From: Anaerococcus tetradius ATCC 35098
Lineage (GTDB): Bacteria > Bacillota > Clostridia > Tissierellales > Peptoniphilaceae
Assembly: GCF_000159095.1 (NCBI RefSeq)
Contig: NZ_GG666296.1
Span: forward strand, 336,720 to 400,719
Direction of reading: 5' to 3'
DNA length: 64,000 bases
Shown here: positions 51,833 through 61,865 of the stretch, one piece after another
How the letters are laid out: every line of letters starts with the position of its first letter
Numbering within the stretch: position 1 is the first letter of the stretch
The notes under the pieces: generated by a model
What the model was told of the DNA's origin: nothing
Databases searched by the model: none
What the model saw: the letters and a program-made list of their open reading frames with translations, nothing else
Position numbers and translations under genes: made by a program

Positions 51833-53170
51833 ATGACAGAATTTAAAAATATTGATTTTGACGCTATTAAGGAAAAAGCAGGCGAATATAAAGAAGACAT
51901 GGTAGCTTTCTTAAGAGATTTAATCAAACTTAAAGGTGAATCTTGCGAAGAAGGCGACAAGGCAAAAAGAATTAAAGCTGAAATGGAAAAAGTTGGCTTT
52001 AACAAGGCTTGGATTGATGGACAAGGAAACGTACTTGGAGAAATGGGCGAAGGTAAAAGACAAATTGCTTTTGATGGCCATATCGACACAGTAGGTATAG
52101 GAAATATAGAAAACTGGGAATTTGATCCATATGATGGCTTCGAAGATGATAACTTCATAGGTGGACGTGGAAGTTCAGACCAACTTGGTGGACCAGTTGC
52201 TGCAGTATATGGAGCAAAAATCCTTAAAGACCTTGGCTACCTAAACGATGAATACAGAGTTTTAGTTACAGGAACAGTTCAAGAAGAAGACTGTGATGGA
52301 AACTGCTGGTTATATATGATTGAACAAGAAGGAATCAAACCAGAATTTGTAGTATCAACAGAACCAACAGATGGTGGTATCTATAGAGGACAAAGAGGAA
52401 GAATGGAAATCAGAGTTGACGTACAAGGAGTTTCTTGCCACGGTTCAGCTCCAGAAAGAGGAGATAACGCAATCTATAAGATGGCTGACATCCTTAAAGA
52501 AATCGAAGCATTAAACGAAAACCCAGCTGACGATTCAGTTGAAATCAAAGGTCTTGTAAAGATGCTTGATGAAAAATACAACCCAGAATACAAAGAAGCT
52601 AACTTCCTTGGACGTGGAACAGTAACAACAAGCCAAATCTTCTTTACATCTCCATCAAGATGTGCAGTAGCAGATTCATGCTCAATCTCACTAGACAGAA
52701 GAATGACAGCTGGTGAAACATGGCAATCTTGTATCAAAGAAATCGAAGATCTTCCATCAGTTAAAAAACATGGAGCAAAAGTTTCTATGTATGACTACAA
52801 GAGAGCAAGCTGGAAAGGTCTTGAATATGAACAAGAAGCTTACTTCCCAACATGGGTAATTCCAGAAGATCACCAAGTTACAAAAGCTCTTGAAGATGCT
52901 TACAAGAACCTTTATGGTGATAAGAGAATAGCTCCTCCAATTGCAAAAGAAGAAGAAAAGAGAGCTTCTCGTCCACTAACAGATAAATGGACATTCTCAA
53001 CAAACGGTGTAGCTATAATGGGTCGTCACAATATCCCAACAATAGGATTTGGACCAGGAGCAGAAGATCAAGCTCACGCACCAAACGAAGTTACCTTCAA
53101 ACAAGACTTAGTTACATGTGCAGCAGTTTATGCAGCCCTACCACTTGTTTATACACAAGAAACAAAATAG
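51833..53170 (+). CDS. ygeY: YgeY, M20-family metallohydrolase
   Basis: 445 residues. M20 metal ligands are visible: [29 protein letters not shown] (general base Glu pair) and STEPTDGG, plus a late His in DQAHAPNE. It hydrolyses an amide or ureido bond of a purine-derived intermediate, by its context. It is 10 bp after ygeW and 7 bp before the carbamate kinase gene. Confidence 0.92.
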   Translation: MTEFKNIDFDAIKEKAGEYKEDMVAFLRDLIKLKGESCEEGDKAKRIKAEMEKVGFNKAWIDGQGNVLGEMGEGKRQIAFDGHIDTVGIGNIENWEFDPYDGFEDDNFIGGRGSSDQLGGPVAAVYGAKILKDLGYLNDEYRVLVTGTVQEEDCDGNCWLYMIEQEGIKPEFVVSTEPTDGGIYRGQRGRMEIRVDVQGVSCHGSAPERGDNAIYKMADILKEIEALNENPADDSVEIKGLVKMLDEKYNPEYKEANFLGRGTVTTSQIFFTSPSRCAVADSCSISLDRRMTAGETWQSCIKEIEDLPSVKKHGAKVSMYDYKRASWKGLEYEQEAYFPTWVIPEDHQVTKALEDAYKNLYGDKRIAPPIAKEEEKRASRPLTDKWTFSTNGVAIMGRHNIPTIGFGPGAEDQAHAPNEVTFKQDLVTCAAVYAALPLVYTQETK

Positions 53171-53177
53171 GTAATAG

Positions 53178-54116
53178 ATGAATAAGAAAATATTAGTAGC
53201 TCTCGGGGGTAATGCTTTAGGCAATACCCCTTCTGAGCAAAAAGAAGCGGTAAAAATAACAGCAACTGCTATTGCAGGGCTAGTTAAAGAAGGTTACAAG
53301 GTTATAGTTTGCCATGGAAATGGCCCACAAGTTGGTATGATTAACTTAGCTATGATGACAGGTGCAGAGGCTAATCCTAAAGTTCCATTTATGCCTTTTC
53401 CTGAATGCGGAGCTATGAGCCAAGGATATATTGGCTATCATCTTCAAAATGCTCTTGAAAATGAGTTTATCAAAGATGGTATAGAAAACCCAGTGGTAAG
53501 CCTAGTAAGCCAAGTTATGGTAGATGCCGAAGATCCTGCTTTTTCTAATCCAACCAAGCCAATCGGAGACTTCTATACAGAAGAAGAAGCTAAGAAGCTT
53601 GAAGAAGAAAAAGGCTTTGTGATGAAAGAGGATGCAGGTCGTGGTTATAGACGTGTTGTAGCAAGCCCTAAGCCAGTTGATATAGTAGAAAAAAGAGCTA
53701 TCACAACCCTATCAGATAGTGGATGTGTAGTAATTGCTGCTGGTGGTGGCGGAATTCCTGTTATAAGAGAAAATGACAGCTATGTAGGAGTTGATGCTGT
53801 TATCGACAAGGACTTCTCTTCAGCTAAGCTTGCAGAGCTTGTTGATTGTGATGTGCTTGTAATTCTTACATCAGTTGAAAAAGTTGCTATCAATTTTGGA
53901 AAAGAAAATCAAGAAGACCTAGACAGATTGACCATCGAAGAAGCTGAAAGGCATATAGCAGATGAGCAATTTGCCAAAGGATCTATGCTACCAAAAGTAG
54001 AAGCGGCTATGAGCTTCGTTGATAGCAAAGCAAATAGAAGTGCAGTTATAACTTCTTTGGAAAATGCTAAGGAAGCCTTAACTGGCAAGACAGGAACTTG
54101 GATTGTTAAAAATTAA
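53178..54116 (+). CDS. arcC: Carbamate kinase
   Basis: 312 residues with the amino acid kinase fold: LVALGGNALGN, CHGNGPQVGMI, FPECGAMSQGYIGY and AAGGGGIPVI. It makes ATP from carbamoyl phosphate and ADP and releases carbamate, then ammonia and CO2. Here it most likely serves YgeW, as YqeA does in E. coli, not an arginine deiminase path (no arcA/arcB seen). Confidence 0.94.
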   Translation: MNKKILVALGGNALGNTPSEQKEAVKITATAIAGLVKEGYKVIVCHGNGPQVGMINLAMMTGAEANPKVPFMPFPECGAMSQGYIGYHLQNALENEFIKDGIENPVVSLVSQVMVDAEDPAFSNPTKPIGDFYTEEEAKKLEEEKGFVMKEDAGRGYRRVVASPKPVDIVEKRAITTLSDSGCVVIAAGGGGIPVIRENDSYVGVDAVIDKDFSSAKLAELVDCDVLVILTSVEKVAINFGKENQEDLDRLTIEEAERHIADEQFAKGSMLPKVEAAMSFVDSKANRSAVITSLENAKEALTGKTGTWIVKN

Positions 54117-54119
54117 TAG

Positions 54120-54156
54120 GTAGGCGGCTAAGTACGCCTGCTTGTTAATATTTTTT
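54120..54156 (+). terminator. Weak terminator after arcC
   Basis: GTAGGCG pairs with CGCCTGC (one G-T) around an 8-base loop, followed by TTGTTAATATTTTTT. It divides dpaL-arcC from ygfK, which has its own -10 (TATAGT 54196-54201). Confidence 0.55.
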
Positions 54157-54236
54157 GCATTTAAGAAGTAAACCTTTTCTTAGTTAGTGTAATATTATAG
54201 TAAATATGGGCCTAGCCCAGATAATTAGGAGAAATT

Positions 54237-57200
54237 ATGAGTGAATATATGAGACCATTGCCGTTTAATCAGATTATTGAATGGGCGTTAAGTGAATATA
54301 AGAATGAAGGAAGAGTTTTTGGAGTTAGAAAAGAAGACTTTTACATAAATAAAACAGGCAAGAAATTGAAAACTGTTTTTGGTGATGAGATAAGTTCAGC
54401 TGTTGGTCCTGCTGCAGGCCCACATAGCCAACTTGCACAAAACATAATAGTATCATATCTAACTGGTTCAAGATTTATAGAACTAAAGACTGTTCAAAAA
54501 ATGGATGGTAAAGAAATCCAAGAAGCTGTAAACAAACCATGTATTTTGGCGGAAGACGAATGTTATAACTGTGAGTGGTCAACAGAGCTTACAGTTGGAG
54601 AAGCCTTCAACGAATATATCAAGGCTTATTTTGCTATCCAAGTCCTTGCAAAAGAGTTTGGCCTAGCAGATAAGAAAGATTTTGCCTACAATATGTCAGT
54701 AGGTTATGACCTTGAAGGCATCAAAACCACAAAAGTCGACAACTACATCGAAGGCCTAAAGGATGCTTCAAATACAGAGATATTTAAAGAATGTAAGAAA
54801 TTCTTGGAGGAAACAGACCTTTTAGAAAAATTTGGTAAGGATGACTTGGAGAAAATCAGCCCTAATGTCTGCAACTCTATCACCCTATCAACTCTCCACG
54901 GCTGTCCAGCCCATGAAATTGAGTCCATTGCAACTTATCTTTTAACAGAGAAAAATCTAAATACCTTTATCAAATGTAACCCAACCATGTTAGGTTATGA
55001 ATATGCAAGAAAAACTCTTGATGATATGGGCTTCGATTATATAGCCTTTACAGATTTCCACTTCAACAATGACATCCAATATGAAGATGCAGTCTTGATG
55101 TTAGAAAGATTAATCAAACTCGGCAAGGAAAGAAATAAGGCTTTCGGTGTCAAGTTAACCAACACCTTCCCAGTTGATGTTAAGAGAAATGAACTACCAT
55201 CACAAGAGATGTATATGTCAGGTAGGTCTCTTTTACCATTAACCATATCTATGGCAGCCATGCTTTCAAAGAGATTTGACGGAAATCTTCCAATCTCTTA
55301 TTCAGGTGGAGCTGATGCTAGAAATATTAAAGAAATTTTTGGAGCAATTCGCCAACCAATTACAGTTGCAACAACAATCCTAAAACCAGGTGGATATCCA
55401 AGATTTAAGCAATTAGCAGAGCTTACTGAAGATATGCTAGATAATGAATATGGAAGACTTGATGTTGATAGGATAGTTGCCCTAAGAGATAAGATTATTA
55501 GCGATTGGCAAAATAATAAATTATATAGAGAAAAGGTTAAATCAAGAAAAACATCTTCAAACCTTCCTCTAACAGATTGTTTCAAGGCTCCTTGTAAGGA
55601 TGGGGGTTGTCCAATTGCGCAACAAATCCCAGAATACCTAAAGCTTGTAGCTGATGGTAAGTTCGATAAGGCCTTTGAAGTTATAGCCAATGATAATACT
55701 GCACCAACAATTCTAGGAGAATTATGTGCCCACTACTGCCAAGACCACTGTACAAGGGTTGATTATGAAAAGACTCTACAAATCAGAGAAATGAAGTTAA
55801 TTGCAGCAGATAATGCTCAAGAAGCTTTCCTTGAAAAACTTGAGGCAGTTGAACTTAAATCAGACAAGAAAGTTTGTGTAATAGGGGCAGGTCCTGCAGG
55901 TATTGCAGCAGCATCTTATTTAAGAAGAAATGGCCTTGACGTAACAGTATTTGAAAAATTAAGTAAGCCTTATGGTATAGTTAGCCATGTAATTCCTGAC
56001 TTTAGAATCTCAGATGAAGAAATTGACAGGGATTATCAAATAGCCCTAAAACAAGGCGTAAAATTCGTCTTTGATACAGAAGTAAAAGAAACTTACCAAG
56101 AACTAAAGAAAGAATATGACTATGTTATAGTTGCAACAGGTGCTTGGAAAGAAGGGGTTTCTCCTGTCAAAGAAGGATCTGAAAATATCATAGATGCCTT
56201 AGATTTCTTATGGCAAGCAAGGATGGAAAAGGGAGTAAAACTCGGCAAGAAGGTAGCAGTTGTTGGAGCAGGAGATGTTGCCATGGACTGTACAAGAACA
56301 GCAGCTCGTCAAGCTGGTGTTGATGAAGTATGCCTAGTTTATAGAAGAACTGAAGCCTACATGCCTGCAACCCAAGAAGAAGTAAATGATGTTAAGAAAG
56401 AAGGCCACAAGATACTAGAGCTACTTGCGCCAATTTCTTATGATGGCAAAATCCTAAAATGCGAAAAGATGAAACTCGGTGATTTCGACCAAAGTGGAAG
56501 AAAGAGAGTTGAAGGCACTGGAGAATTTGTAGAAATGGAATTCGACAATGTTATAGGAGCAACTGGAGCTAGGGTAGATAGCCAACAATTTATCGACAAT
56601 AATATTAACCTTGATGATAGAAATAGACCAAAACTTTTACCAACAAGCGAATCAAATATAGAAAACGTATATATCATAGGCGATTGCAAAACTGGAGCTT
56701 CTACAATAGTTAAGGCCATGGGAGATGCAAAAACTGTTGCCCTAGACATCCTCAAGAAGGAAGGCCTTGGAAATGACTTTAAGAAATTCGAAGTCAAAGA
56801 AGAGAAGGAAACACTCTACAATAAGAGAGGAAAACTCTTAGATGTAAAAGAAGGCAAAAACGAAGGAAATAGATGCCTCAAATGCGATCAAATCTGTGAA
56901 GTATGTACAGAAGTTTGCCCAAATAGAGCTAATGCACAAATAAGAGTAGAAGGCTTCAACAACCTCCACCAAATCATCCACCTAGATGGAATGTGCAACG
57001 AATGTGGCAACTGTGGAGTATTCTGTCCTCATGCTGGAAGACCTTACAAAGATAAGTTTACAGTATTCTGGAGCGAAGAGGATTTCCTTGACTCTACAAA
57101 CGTAGGTATCCTAAACCTAGACGATGGAAGTTACAAAGTAAGATTAGAAAATGGAAATATCATCCAAACAAGGGATATAGAAAAAGATTTAAGCGAAAAT

Positions 57201-57275
57201 CTTGTTAGATTAATAAAAGTCATAGAAAAAGACTATGCTTACTATCTAAAACCTAGTCTAGTTTTAAATAAATAA
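54237..57275 (+). CDS. ygfK: YgfK, multidomain Fe-S/FAD reductase (putative selenate reductase subunit)
   Basis: 1,012 residues. The N-terminal 430 form a dihydroorotate-dehydrogenase-like barrel. Next comes a GltD-like Fe-S region (CPIAQQIPEYLKL, LCAHYCQDHCTR) and a tandem FAD/NAD(P) fold (CVIGAGPAGIAAASYL at about 543; AVVGAGDVAMDCTRTAA at about 680). The C-terminal ferredoxin-like part has CLKCDQICEVCTEVC and CNECGNCGVFCPHAG (about 880-930). The build is that of a flavin-based electron carrier. Family context places it with Mo-hydroxylases of purines; the name 'selenate reductase' is historical. It precedes ssnA by 14 bp. Confidence 0.92.
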   Translation: MSEYMRPLPFNQIIEWALSEYKNEGRVFGVRKEDFYINKTGKKLKTVFGDEISSAVGPAAGPHSQLAQNIIVSYLTGSRFIELKTVQKMDGKEIQEAVNKPCILAEDECYNCEWSTELTVGEAFNEYIKAYFAIQVLAKEFGLADKKDFAYNMSVGYDLEGIKTTKVDNYIEGLKDASNTEIFKECKKFLEETDLLEKFGKDDLEKISPNVCNSITLSTLHGCPAHEIESIATYLLTEKNLNTFIKCNPTMLGYEYARKTLDDMGFDYIAFTDFHFNNDIQYEDAVLMLERLIKLGKERNKAFGVKLTNTFPVDVKRNELPSQEMYMSGRSLLPLTISMAAMLSKRFDGNLPISYSGGADARNIKEIFGAIRQPITVATTILKPGGYPRFKQLAELTEDMLDNEYGRLDVDRIVALRDKIISDWQNNKLYREKVKSRKTSSNLPLTDCFKAPCKDGGCPIAQQIPEYLKLVADGKFDKAFEVIANDNTAPTILGELCAHYCQDHCTRVDYEKTLQIREMKLIAADNAQEAFLEKLEAVELKSDKKVCVIGAGPAGIAAASYLRRNGLDVTVFEKLSKPYGIVSHVIPDFRISDEEIDRDYQIALKQGVKFVFDTEVKETYQELKKEYDYVIVATGAWKEGVSPVKEGSENIIDALDFLWQARMEKGVKLGKKVAVVGAGDVAMDCTRTAARQAGVDEVCLVYRRTEAYMPATQEEVNDVKKEGHKILELLAPISYDGKILKCEKMKLGDFDQSGRKRVEGTGEFVEMEFDNVIGATGARVDSQQFIDNNINLDDRNRPKLLPTSESNIENVYIIGDCKTGASTIVKAMGDAKTVALDILKKEGLGNDFKKFEVKEEKETLYNKRGKLLDVKEGKNEGNRCLKCDQICEVCTEVCPNRANAQIRVEGFNNLHQIIHLDGMCNECGNCGVFCPHAGRPYKDKFTVFWSEEDFLDSTNVGILNLDDGSYKVRLENGNIIQTRDIEKDLSENLVRLIKVIEKDYAYYLKPSLVLNK

Positions 57276-57289
57276 AAAAAGGAGCAAGC

Positions 57290-58609
57290 ATGATAATTAC
57301 AGCAAAAGCTATAATAGCAAACGACGAAGCTAATAACTTCTACGAAAATTCAGCAATCTTCATCAAAGACAATCTCATAAAAGATATAGGAAAAACTGAA
57401 GATATAATCAAAAAATATCCGAATGAAGAAGTTATCGATAAATCTGACAAACTTGTAATGCCAGGTCTAATTTGTGCTCACTCACACATCTATTCATCAT
57501 ATGCAAGAGGTATGGCTGCATCAAAACCAACCGACAACTTCTTCCATGTTTTGGAAAACCTATGGTGGGCCCTAGATAAACAATTAAAACTAGAAGACGT
57601 TAAAATCAACGGTCTTGTAACCTATATGGAATCAATCCAAAATGGTGTAACAACTATAATCGACCACCATGCTGGCCCAAACTCCATAGAAGGATCATTG
57701 TTTACCCTTGCAGAAGCAGCAAAAGAAGTAGGAATGAGAGCAAGTCTTTGTTATGAATTATCAGACAGAGATGGGATGGAAAAAAGAGATCAAGGGATAA
57801 AGGAAAATATAGCATGGATTAAGCAAGCTCAAAAGGAAGACGACATGCTAAGCGGTCTATTCGGAATCCACGCTTCCTTTACAGTAAGTGATGAAACCCT
57901 TGATAAGGCGAGAGAGGCAATGGAAGGTGTCTATGATGGCTACCATGTTCACGTTGCAGAAGGAATTGAAGATCAATGGGAAACTATCAGAAAGCATGGC
58001 AAAAGAGTAGTTGAAAGACTCGAAGACTTTGACATATTCTCAGACCATACCCTATCAGTTCACAACGTTCATGTAAACGAAAGAGAAATGGATATCCTAA
58101 AACACCACAATGCTATGGCAGTATTTAATCCAGAAAGCAATATGAATAACGCCGTAGGTTGTCCACCAATCCTAAGAATGTTAGAAAAAGGAATCCTCGT
58201 TGGACTCGGAACAGATGCCTATACCAACGATATGTTTGAATCAATGAAAGTATCAAACATCCTCCTAGCTCATAATGCTTGCGATCCAACAAAGGGCTTT
58301 GCTGAAACCCTACAACTTCAATTCCAAAACAATCCAAAAATAATGGATAGATACCTAGAAAGAAAAGTTGGAAGAATAGAAGAAGGGGCTTATGCTGATA
58401 TAATCACTATTGATTATGATCCACATACACCACTTAATGCTAACAACTGGGGTGGACACGCCCTCTTCGGTCTAACAGGAAGACTTGTAAATGATTCCAT
58501 TATAAATGGTGAATTTGTAATGAAAGATAAGATAATAGTAAAGGTAGACCAAGCGAAAATCCACGCAGAATCAAGACAAAGAGCAAAGGAAATCTGGCCT
58601 AATATTTAG
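57290..58609 (+). CDS. ssnA: SsnA, amidohydrolase of the purine cluster
   Basis: 439 residues. Metal ligands of the amidohydrolase barrel are CAHSHIY, HASFTVSD, HVHVAEG, SVHNVHV and GTDAYTNDM. Members of this group deaminate or open purine-like rings. AAAAAAGGAGCAAGC precedes the ATG. Cotranscribed with ygfK and followed by a large palindrome, not a T-run terminator. Confidence 0.9.
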   Translation: MIITAKAIIANDEANNFYENSAIFIKDNLIKDIGKTEDIIKKYPNEEVIDKSDKLVMPGLICAHSHIYSSYARGMAASKPTDNFFHVLENLWWALDKQLKLEDVKINGLVTYMESIQNGVTTIIDHHAGPNSIEGSLFTLAEAAKEVGMRASLCYELSDRDGMEKRDQGIKENIAWIKQAQKEDDMLSGLFGIHASFTVSDETLDKAREAMEGVYDGYHVHVAEGIEDQWETIRKHGKRVVERLEDFDIFSDHTLSVHNVHVNEREMDILKHHNAMAVFNPESNMNNAVGCPPILRMLEKGILVGLGTDAYTNDMFESMKVSNILLAHNACDPTKGFAETLQLQFQNNPKIMDRYLERKVGRIEEGAYADIITIDYDPHTPLNANNWGGHALFGLTGRLVNDSIINGEFVMKDKIIVKVDQAKIHAESRQRAKEIWPNI

Positions 58610-58624
58610 GCTGGATTATCCTAA

Positions 58625-58688
58625 CACATAGGCGGATTTAGAAAACTTTCTGAAAACATTTTCTAAATCTGCTGATATGTGATATAAT
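58625..58688 (+). promoter_or_regulatory. Large dyad overlapping the promoter of the first permease
   Basis: The arms 58632-58645 and 58659-58672 pair over 14 bp (one G-T), and an outer CACATA/TATGTG (58625-58630 with 58676-58681) extends the stem. TATAAT follows at 58683-58688. There is no T-run, so an operator is more likely than a terminator. Confidence 0.55.
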
Positions 58689-58717
58689 ACTACTATAAAA
58701 TAATAAAAGGAGATATG

Positions 58718-60097
58718 ATGGACGAATTAAAAAAAGAGGTCCCGGTCAATAAATCATTGTTTGACGTTGATGGTAAGCCAGAGCTTAAAAGGGCTTTTCC
58801 CATCGCTTTACAACATTTATTAGCCATGATTGTGGGAAACACCCTACCAGCAATCGTTCTAACAAATACTTTGGCCAACACACCTCATGCACTTAGCCCT
58901 GAACAATCAGTATATTTGATTCAAGCAGGAATGTTTGTGGCAGCCCTTGCAACATTTTTACAACTATATCCTATCTATAAATTAGGACTCGGATCTAGAC
59001 TACCTATGATTATGGGAGTATCCTTTGCTTACATACCGGTTATAGTTTCTGTTGCTGTTAAATATGGAATAGGAGCTGTTTTTGGAGCTCAGATAGTCGG
59101 AGGCATTGTTGCCTTTATTGTAGGAATGAATATTAGGTGGCTTTATAAGTACTTCCCACCAATGGTGTCAGGTACTGTTGTACTTACTATAGGTTTATCC
59201 TTGTATTCTGTAGCTTTGAACTATATGGCTGGAGGTAAGGGAAACCCTAATCAAGGTCATCTAGTTTATTGGGCAGTATCATTGATAACTCTTGCAGTAG
59301 TAATAATTTGTAATATGTATGGAAAGGGACTTATAAAACTTTCAGCTATCCTTATAGGAATAAGTGTTGGTTATATAGCTTCTCTTTTCCTAGGAATAGT
59401 AGATTTTTCAAAACTTCAAGAAGCAAGTTGGATTACCATTCCAAGCCTTATGCCATTTAAAATAAACTTCCACTTGGATGCATGTATTACCATGGCAGTT
59501 ATGTTTGTAGTAAACTCCATCCAGGCTGTAGGAGACTTCTCTTCAACAACAGCAGGTGGTATGGATAGACAACCTAGTGAAAAAGAATTAGAAGGTGGAA
59601 TAAAGGCTTATGGAGTAGTAAATATGATATCATCATTTATTGGTGGTCTACCAACAGCCTCTTACTCACAAAACGTAGGAATAGTTTCACTCACAAAAGT
59701 AGTTTCAAGACATGTACTAAAGATTACTGCTATTATGATATTAGTAGCTGGATTTATACCTAAGTTTGGTGGCCTTATGCTTTCTGTACCTCAAGCCGTA
59801 ATAGGAGGAGCTACAGTAACAGTTTTTGCTCAAATAACCATGAGCGGTATGAGGCTTATCACATCAGATGAGATGAGTACAAGAAATGTAACCATCATAG
59901 GTCTTGCCATAGCCTTAGGTATGGGTATAACCCAAGTTCACCCTGATGCTTTGGCACAATTCCCTGATTGGTTTAGGATGGTATTTACATCATCGCCAGT
60001 CGTTCTTGCAACTCTAATTGCCTTCTTCCTAAATATTATATTACCAAAAAAATCCATCGAAGAAGAAGCAAGAGAAAGAGAGCAAATGGATAAATAA
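58718..60097 (+). CDS. NCS2 purine permease 1
   Basis: 459 residues from the second of two ATGs (AGGAG five bases upstream). About 14 membrane helices of the nucleobase-ascorbate transporter fold. The signature in TM10 is QNVGIVSLTK. The TM8 motif is SIQAVGDFSS, with Gln at the position where Glu is usual (and is kept in the two paralogues). Likely imports xanthine, uric acid or a related purine with protons. Confidence 0.88.
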   Translation: MDELKKEVPVNKSLFDVDGKPELKRAFPIALQHLLAMIVGNTLPAIVLTNTLANTPHALSPEQSVYLIQAGMFVAALATFLQLYPIYKLGLGSRLPMIMGVSFAYIPVIVSVAVKYGIGAVFGAQIVGGIVAFIVGMNIRWLYKYFPPMVSGTVVLTIGLSLYSVALNYMAGGKGNPNQGHLVYWAVSLITLAVVIICNMYGKGLIKLSAILIGISVGYIASLFLGIVDFSKLQEASWITIPSLMPFKINFHLDACITMAVMFVVNSIQAVGDFSSTTAGGMDRQPSEKELEGGIKAYGVVNMISSFIGGLPTASYSQNVGIVSLTKVVSRHVLKITAIMILVAGFIPKFGGLMLSVPQAVIGGATVTVFAQITMSGMRLITSDEMSTRNVTIIGLAIALGMGITQVHPDALAQFPDWFRMVFTSSPVVLATLIAFFLNIILPKKSIEEEAREREQMDK

Positions 60098-60098
60098 A

Positions 60099-60140
60099 AA
60101 AATAATTGTCATCTTTATCCTAAAAGATGACAATTATTTT
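60099..60140 (+). terminator. 18-bp stem-loop between permeases 1 and 2
   Basis: The arms 60099-60116 and 60123-60140 are perfectly complementary, with a 6-base loop. It ends in ATTATTTT and lies 35 bp before the second permease ATG, so it could also attenuate that gene. Confidence 0.75.
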
Positions 60141-60174
60141 AAAAGTGAATGTTAAAAAAATAACGGAGTGTTTT

Positions 60175-61548
60175 ATGAAAACTATTCGAAACGACCTTTT
60201 TAAATTTGAAGGCGAGGTTAGCAGCAAAGAAGCCTTTCCTCTTGCCCTCCAACATGTAATAGCCATGATTGCAGGATGCATATCTCCACCTATTATCCTG
60301 GCAGCAGCAGCAGGCCTAAGCCCTGAGGATGCCACGATCTTAGTGCAAATGTCCTTGATTGGTTCAGCTCTTACGACCTTTTTGATAATTTATCCTATAA
60401 AGAAGTTTGGATCAAGACTACCTATGATTTATGGGGTAAGTTTTGCTTTTGTTCCAACTATGATTGCCCTTGCTGGTCAGTTTAAGGGCCTAGGTGGAAG
60501 TGAGGCGATAGCGATAATTTTTGGAGCCCAGATAATAGGCGGTCTTCTTACCATAGCCTTTGGATTTCTTCTAAAGTACATAATGCCATATTTCCCACCC
60601 TTGGTTGCAGGCACAGTTGTTTTGTGTATAGGCTTATCCCTATATCCTGTAGCAATAAATTATATGGGTGGAGGGGGAGATGTTAGTATGCCTGGTTGGG
60701 GAGCTTGGCAAAATTGGCTAATAGCTCTTGTAACCCTATCCATAAATATAGGACTTACACATTTCGGCAAGGGACTAACTAAACTATCTTCAGTTCTAAT
60801 AGCCATGCTTTGTGGCTACGCCCTATCCCTTGGCTTTGGTATGGTAGATTTTACTAGTGTAAGGAATGCAGCTTGGTTTTCTTTGATTAGACCCCTTCAT
60901 TTTGGTGTAAAATTTGATTTTGCAGCGATAATTTCAATTGTAATAATCTTTATAGTAACCTCTATCGAAGCTATAGGAGATATGACCTCTACTACAGTCG
61001 GAGGTATGGACAGAAATCCAACAGAGAGGGAACTTGAAGGTGGAATTGCAGGATTTGGTTTAGCTAATATTTTTGGAGCCTTCCTTGGAATCCTACCAAC
61101 AGCGACTTTTTCTCAAAATGCTGGTATCGTTTCTATAAACAAGGTAGTTAACAAAAAAGTCTTTACCATGGCAGCTTTCATAATCTTTATAGCTGGACTT
61201 TTTCCAAAATTATCTTCGCTTCTTACTACCATACCTTTTCCGGTAATTGGAGGAGCAACCCTATCAGTCTTTGCAGCAATTTCTATGAATGGTATTAGGA
61301 TGATTACAAGCCAACCCCTTAGTCTTAGAAATACCTCAATAGTTGGTATATCTGTTGCCTTGGGTTTTGGTTTTACAACTGTAGTTGCAAGTGCAGATGC
61401 AAGTGGAGTTTATTTCTTGCCAGAAGGATTAAAAATAGCCATAGGAGCAAGTCCAGTTGTACTAGCAGCAATATCATCTGTAATCATGAATATAGTCATC
61501 CCAGAAACTGATGAGGATAGATTTGTAGAAGAGAATTTTGAAGTATAA
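60175..61548 (+). CDS. NCS2 purine permease 2
   Basis: 457 residues from the ATG at 60175 with CGGAG seven bases upstream; an earlier in-frame ATG at 60127 lies within the terminator stem. Same fold as its neighbours; TM8 is SIEAIGDMTS. The TM10 signature reads QNAGIVSINK, with Asn where Thr is conserved. Probably differs in substrate from permease 1. Confidence 0.87.
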   Translation: MKTIRNDLFKFEGEVSSKEAFPLALQHVIAMIAGCISPPIILAAAAGLSPEDATILVQMSLIGSALTTFLIIYPIKKFGSRLPMIYGVSFAFVPTMIALAGQFKGLGGSEAIAIIFGAQIIGGLLTIAFGFLLKYIMPYFPPLVAGTVVLCIGLSLYPVAINYMGGGGDVSMPGWGAWQNWLIALVTLSINIGLTHFGKGLTKLSSVLIAMLCGYALSLGFGMVDFTSVRNAAWFSLIRPLHFGVKFDFAAIISIVIIFIVTSIEAIGDMTSTTVGGMDRNPTERELEGGIAGFGLANIFGAFLGILPTATFSQNAGIVSINKVVNKKVFTMAAFIIFIAGLFPKLSSLLTTIPFPVIGGATLSVFAAISMNGIRMITSQPLSLRNTSIVGISVALGFGFTTVVASADASGVYFLPEGLKIAIGASPVVLAAISSVIMNIVIPETDEDRFVEENFEV

Positions 61549-61561
61549 TGATACTAAGTAA

Positions 61562-61865
61562 AATTTAGTCATCTTTACATATGTGCGGGTGACTTTTATT
61601 TTGAAAGCGATTGTTAAAAAAATAACGGAATGACATCTAAAAACAATTCGCTAAAATACTTTAAACCTCAAAAGTATTTAACAGCTTTTGCAAAGCTTTG
61701 AGGTGGAATCTTTGGATAACTTTTATTTTGTTATTAGTAATAGCTAGTAATAATACATAAGAAAGAGAGGATAAACATAAAAAGTTATACAAACGATATC
61801 ACCGAATAGCTTAGCCTTAGCTTAACTATAGATAAGAACAAAACATAGAATAATGGAGGAAATCT
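61562..61865 (+). promoter_or_regulatory. Intergenic region: duplicated leader scar and a nested hairpin before permease 3
   Basis: 61562-61645 aligns with 60102-60182, the leader of permease 2 (shared ...GTCATCTTTA..., TTGTTAAAAAAATAACGGA), but has no ATG. Next come ACCTCAAA/TTTGAGGT (61665-61672 with 61697-61704), enclosing AGCTTT-TGC-AAAGCT (61683-61697). No gene is seen. AATGGAGGAAATCT is the ribosome site of permease 3. Confidence 0.5.

Noticed and set aside
58625-58681. A classic purine riboswitch ahead of permease 1
   Set aside because: The three-way junction core and the loop-loop motif of that class are not present; only a simple interrupted stem is seen.
61605-61618. A second cre-like box (TGAAAGCGATTGTT)
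   Set aside because: It fails the cre consensus at several positions and is part of the duplicated permease leader.
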